A DNA stretch of 5,348 nt from Alphaproteobacteria bacterium. Lineage in GTDB: Bacteria; Pseudomonadota; Alphaproteobacteria; Rickettsiales; SXRF01. The position numbers and the translations under genes were made by a program. Every line of letters begins with the position of its first letter. Within the stretch, counting starts at the first letter, position 1. Positions 5,119-5,348 of this stretch are shown piece after piece. The notes beneath the pieces were generated by a model. The model was not told the DNA's origin. It was given only the letters and a program-made list of their open reading frames with translations, and ran no database searches. Where the stretch lies: the NCBI GenBank assembly GCA_019243895.1, contig JAFATP010000095.1:1-5348 (forward strand), written 5' to 3'.

Positions 5119-5348
5119 ATGGATCTATTCCCGGGCGCGCTGACTGCCTCATCCCCCACCGGGCGATGGCGGTGGCTTGCTCTGTTTTCCTGTTTGTGGG
5201 AGCCGGTCGCGTGGATGCTGGAAGCTGCCGCCGTGCTTTTCATCCTGCTCCAGCAATGGAATAACCTGATTCTCACCCTTGCCGCCCTTATATTGAATAC
5301 GGCGGCAATGCATCAGCGCGCGCGCCATGCATCCTCCAGCCAAGGCCA
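5119..5348 (+). CDS. P-type (IIIA) H+-ATPase-like protein, N-terminally short, partial at right edge
   Basis: From ATG 5119, 76 codons run open to the window end. An in-frame TGA at 5086-5088 rules out a longer start. Residues 20-45 (LALFSCLWEPVAWMLEAAAV and on) resemble the region entering helix M1 of plasma-membrane proton pumps, where family members read like GPI-x-x-x-x-EAAAVL. Residues 48-66 (NNLILTLAALILNTAAMHQ) resemble M2, with N60 at the place of the conserved M2 asparagine. Two things are odd. Only about 26 residues precede this region, so the usual N-terminal actuator-associated domain (GL-x-x-EA and GPN motifs) is absent. The F-x-Q/E-E after the M2 asparagine is replaced by MHQRARHA. 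It could be a divergent short pump, a decayed gene or a small derived membrane protein; the phosphorylation motif would lie off-window. Confidence 0.6.
   Translation, partial: MDLFPGALTASSPTGRWRWLALFSCLWEPVAWMLEAAAVLFILLQQWNNLILTLAALILNTAAMHQRARHASSSQG

Overview
The window looks like a GC-rich proteobacterial chromosome, most likely alphaproteobacterial. It carries an RsmE-type rRNA methyltransferase next to a glutamate-cysteine ligase and divergent from ubiA, a gene neighbourhood I associate with alphaproteobacteria. The tRNAs have encoded CCA ends, and codon use is strongly G/C at third positions. I cannot name a genus.

Layout. Positions 1-1423 hold a leftward pair: rsmE (16S rRNA m3U1498 methyltransferase), then the start of gshA, overlapping by four bases and running off the left edge. 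Positions 1467-2306 hold ubiA (4-hydroxybenzoate polyprenyltransferase, ubiquinone synthesis), divergent from rsmE across 43 bp. Positions 2398-3720 encode a soluble c-di-GMP phosphodiesterase: a degenerate GGDEF domain fused to an EAL domain with every catalytic residue present. Positions 3802-4059 contain tRNA-Ile(GAU) and tRNA-Gln(UUG). Positions 4060-4250 are a non-coding, AT-richer stretch. I read it as the scar of an integrated element at the 3' end of tRNA-Gln: a promoter, a cluster of G5/C5 motifs, a ribosome-binding site and six integrase-like first codons (MALTDV), after which the similarity ends. Two small membrane-protein genes of unknown function follow (4260-4526 and 4595-5062). 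At the right edge a gene beginning at 5119 resembles the first two membrane helices of a P-type (IIIA) H+-ATPase but lacks the usual N-terminal cytoplasmic domain.

How the genes relate. The left half is housekeeping: glutathione synthesis, ribosome modification, quinone synthesis. The EAL gene is a signalling gene with its own candidate promoter. Each tRNA appears to have its own promoter. The most interesting part is 4049-4290, where a dead integration module seems to have left its promoter and leader upstream of an unrelated small membrane-protein gene. I found no CRISPR array, complete mobile element or rRNA gene.
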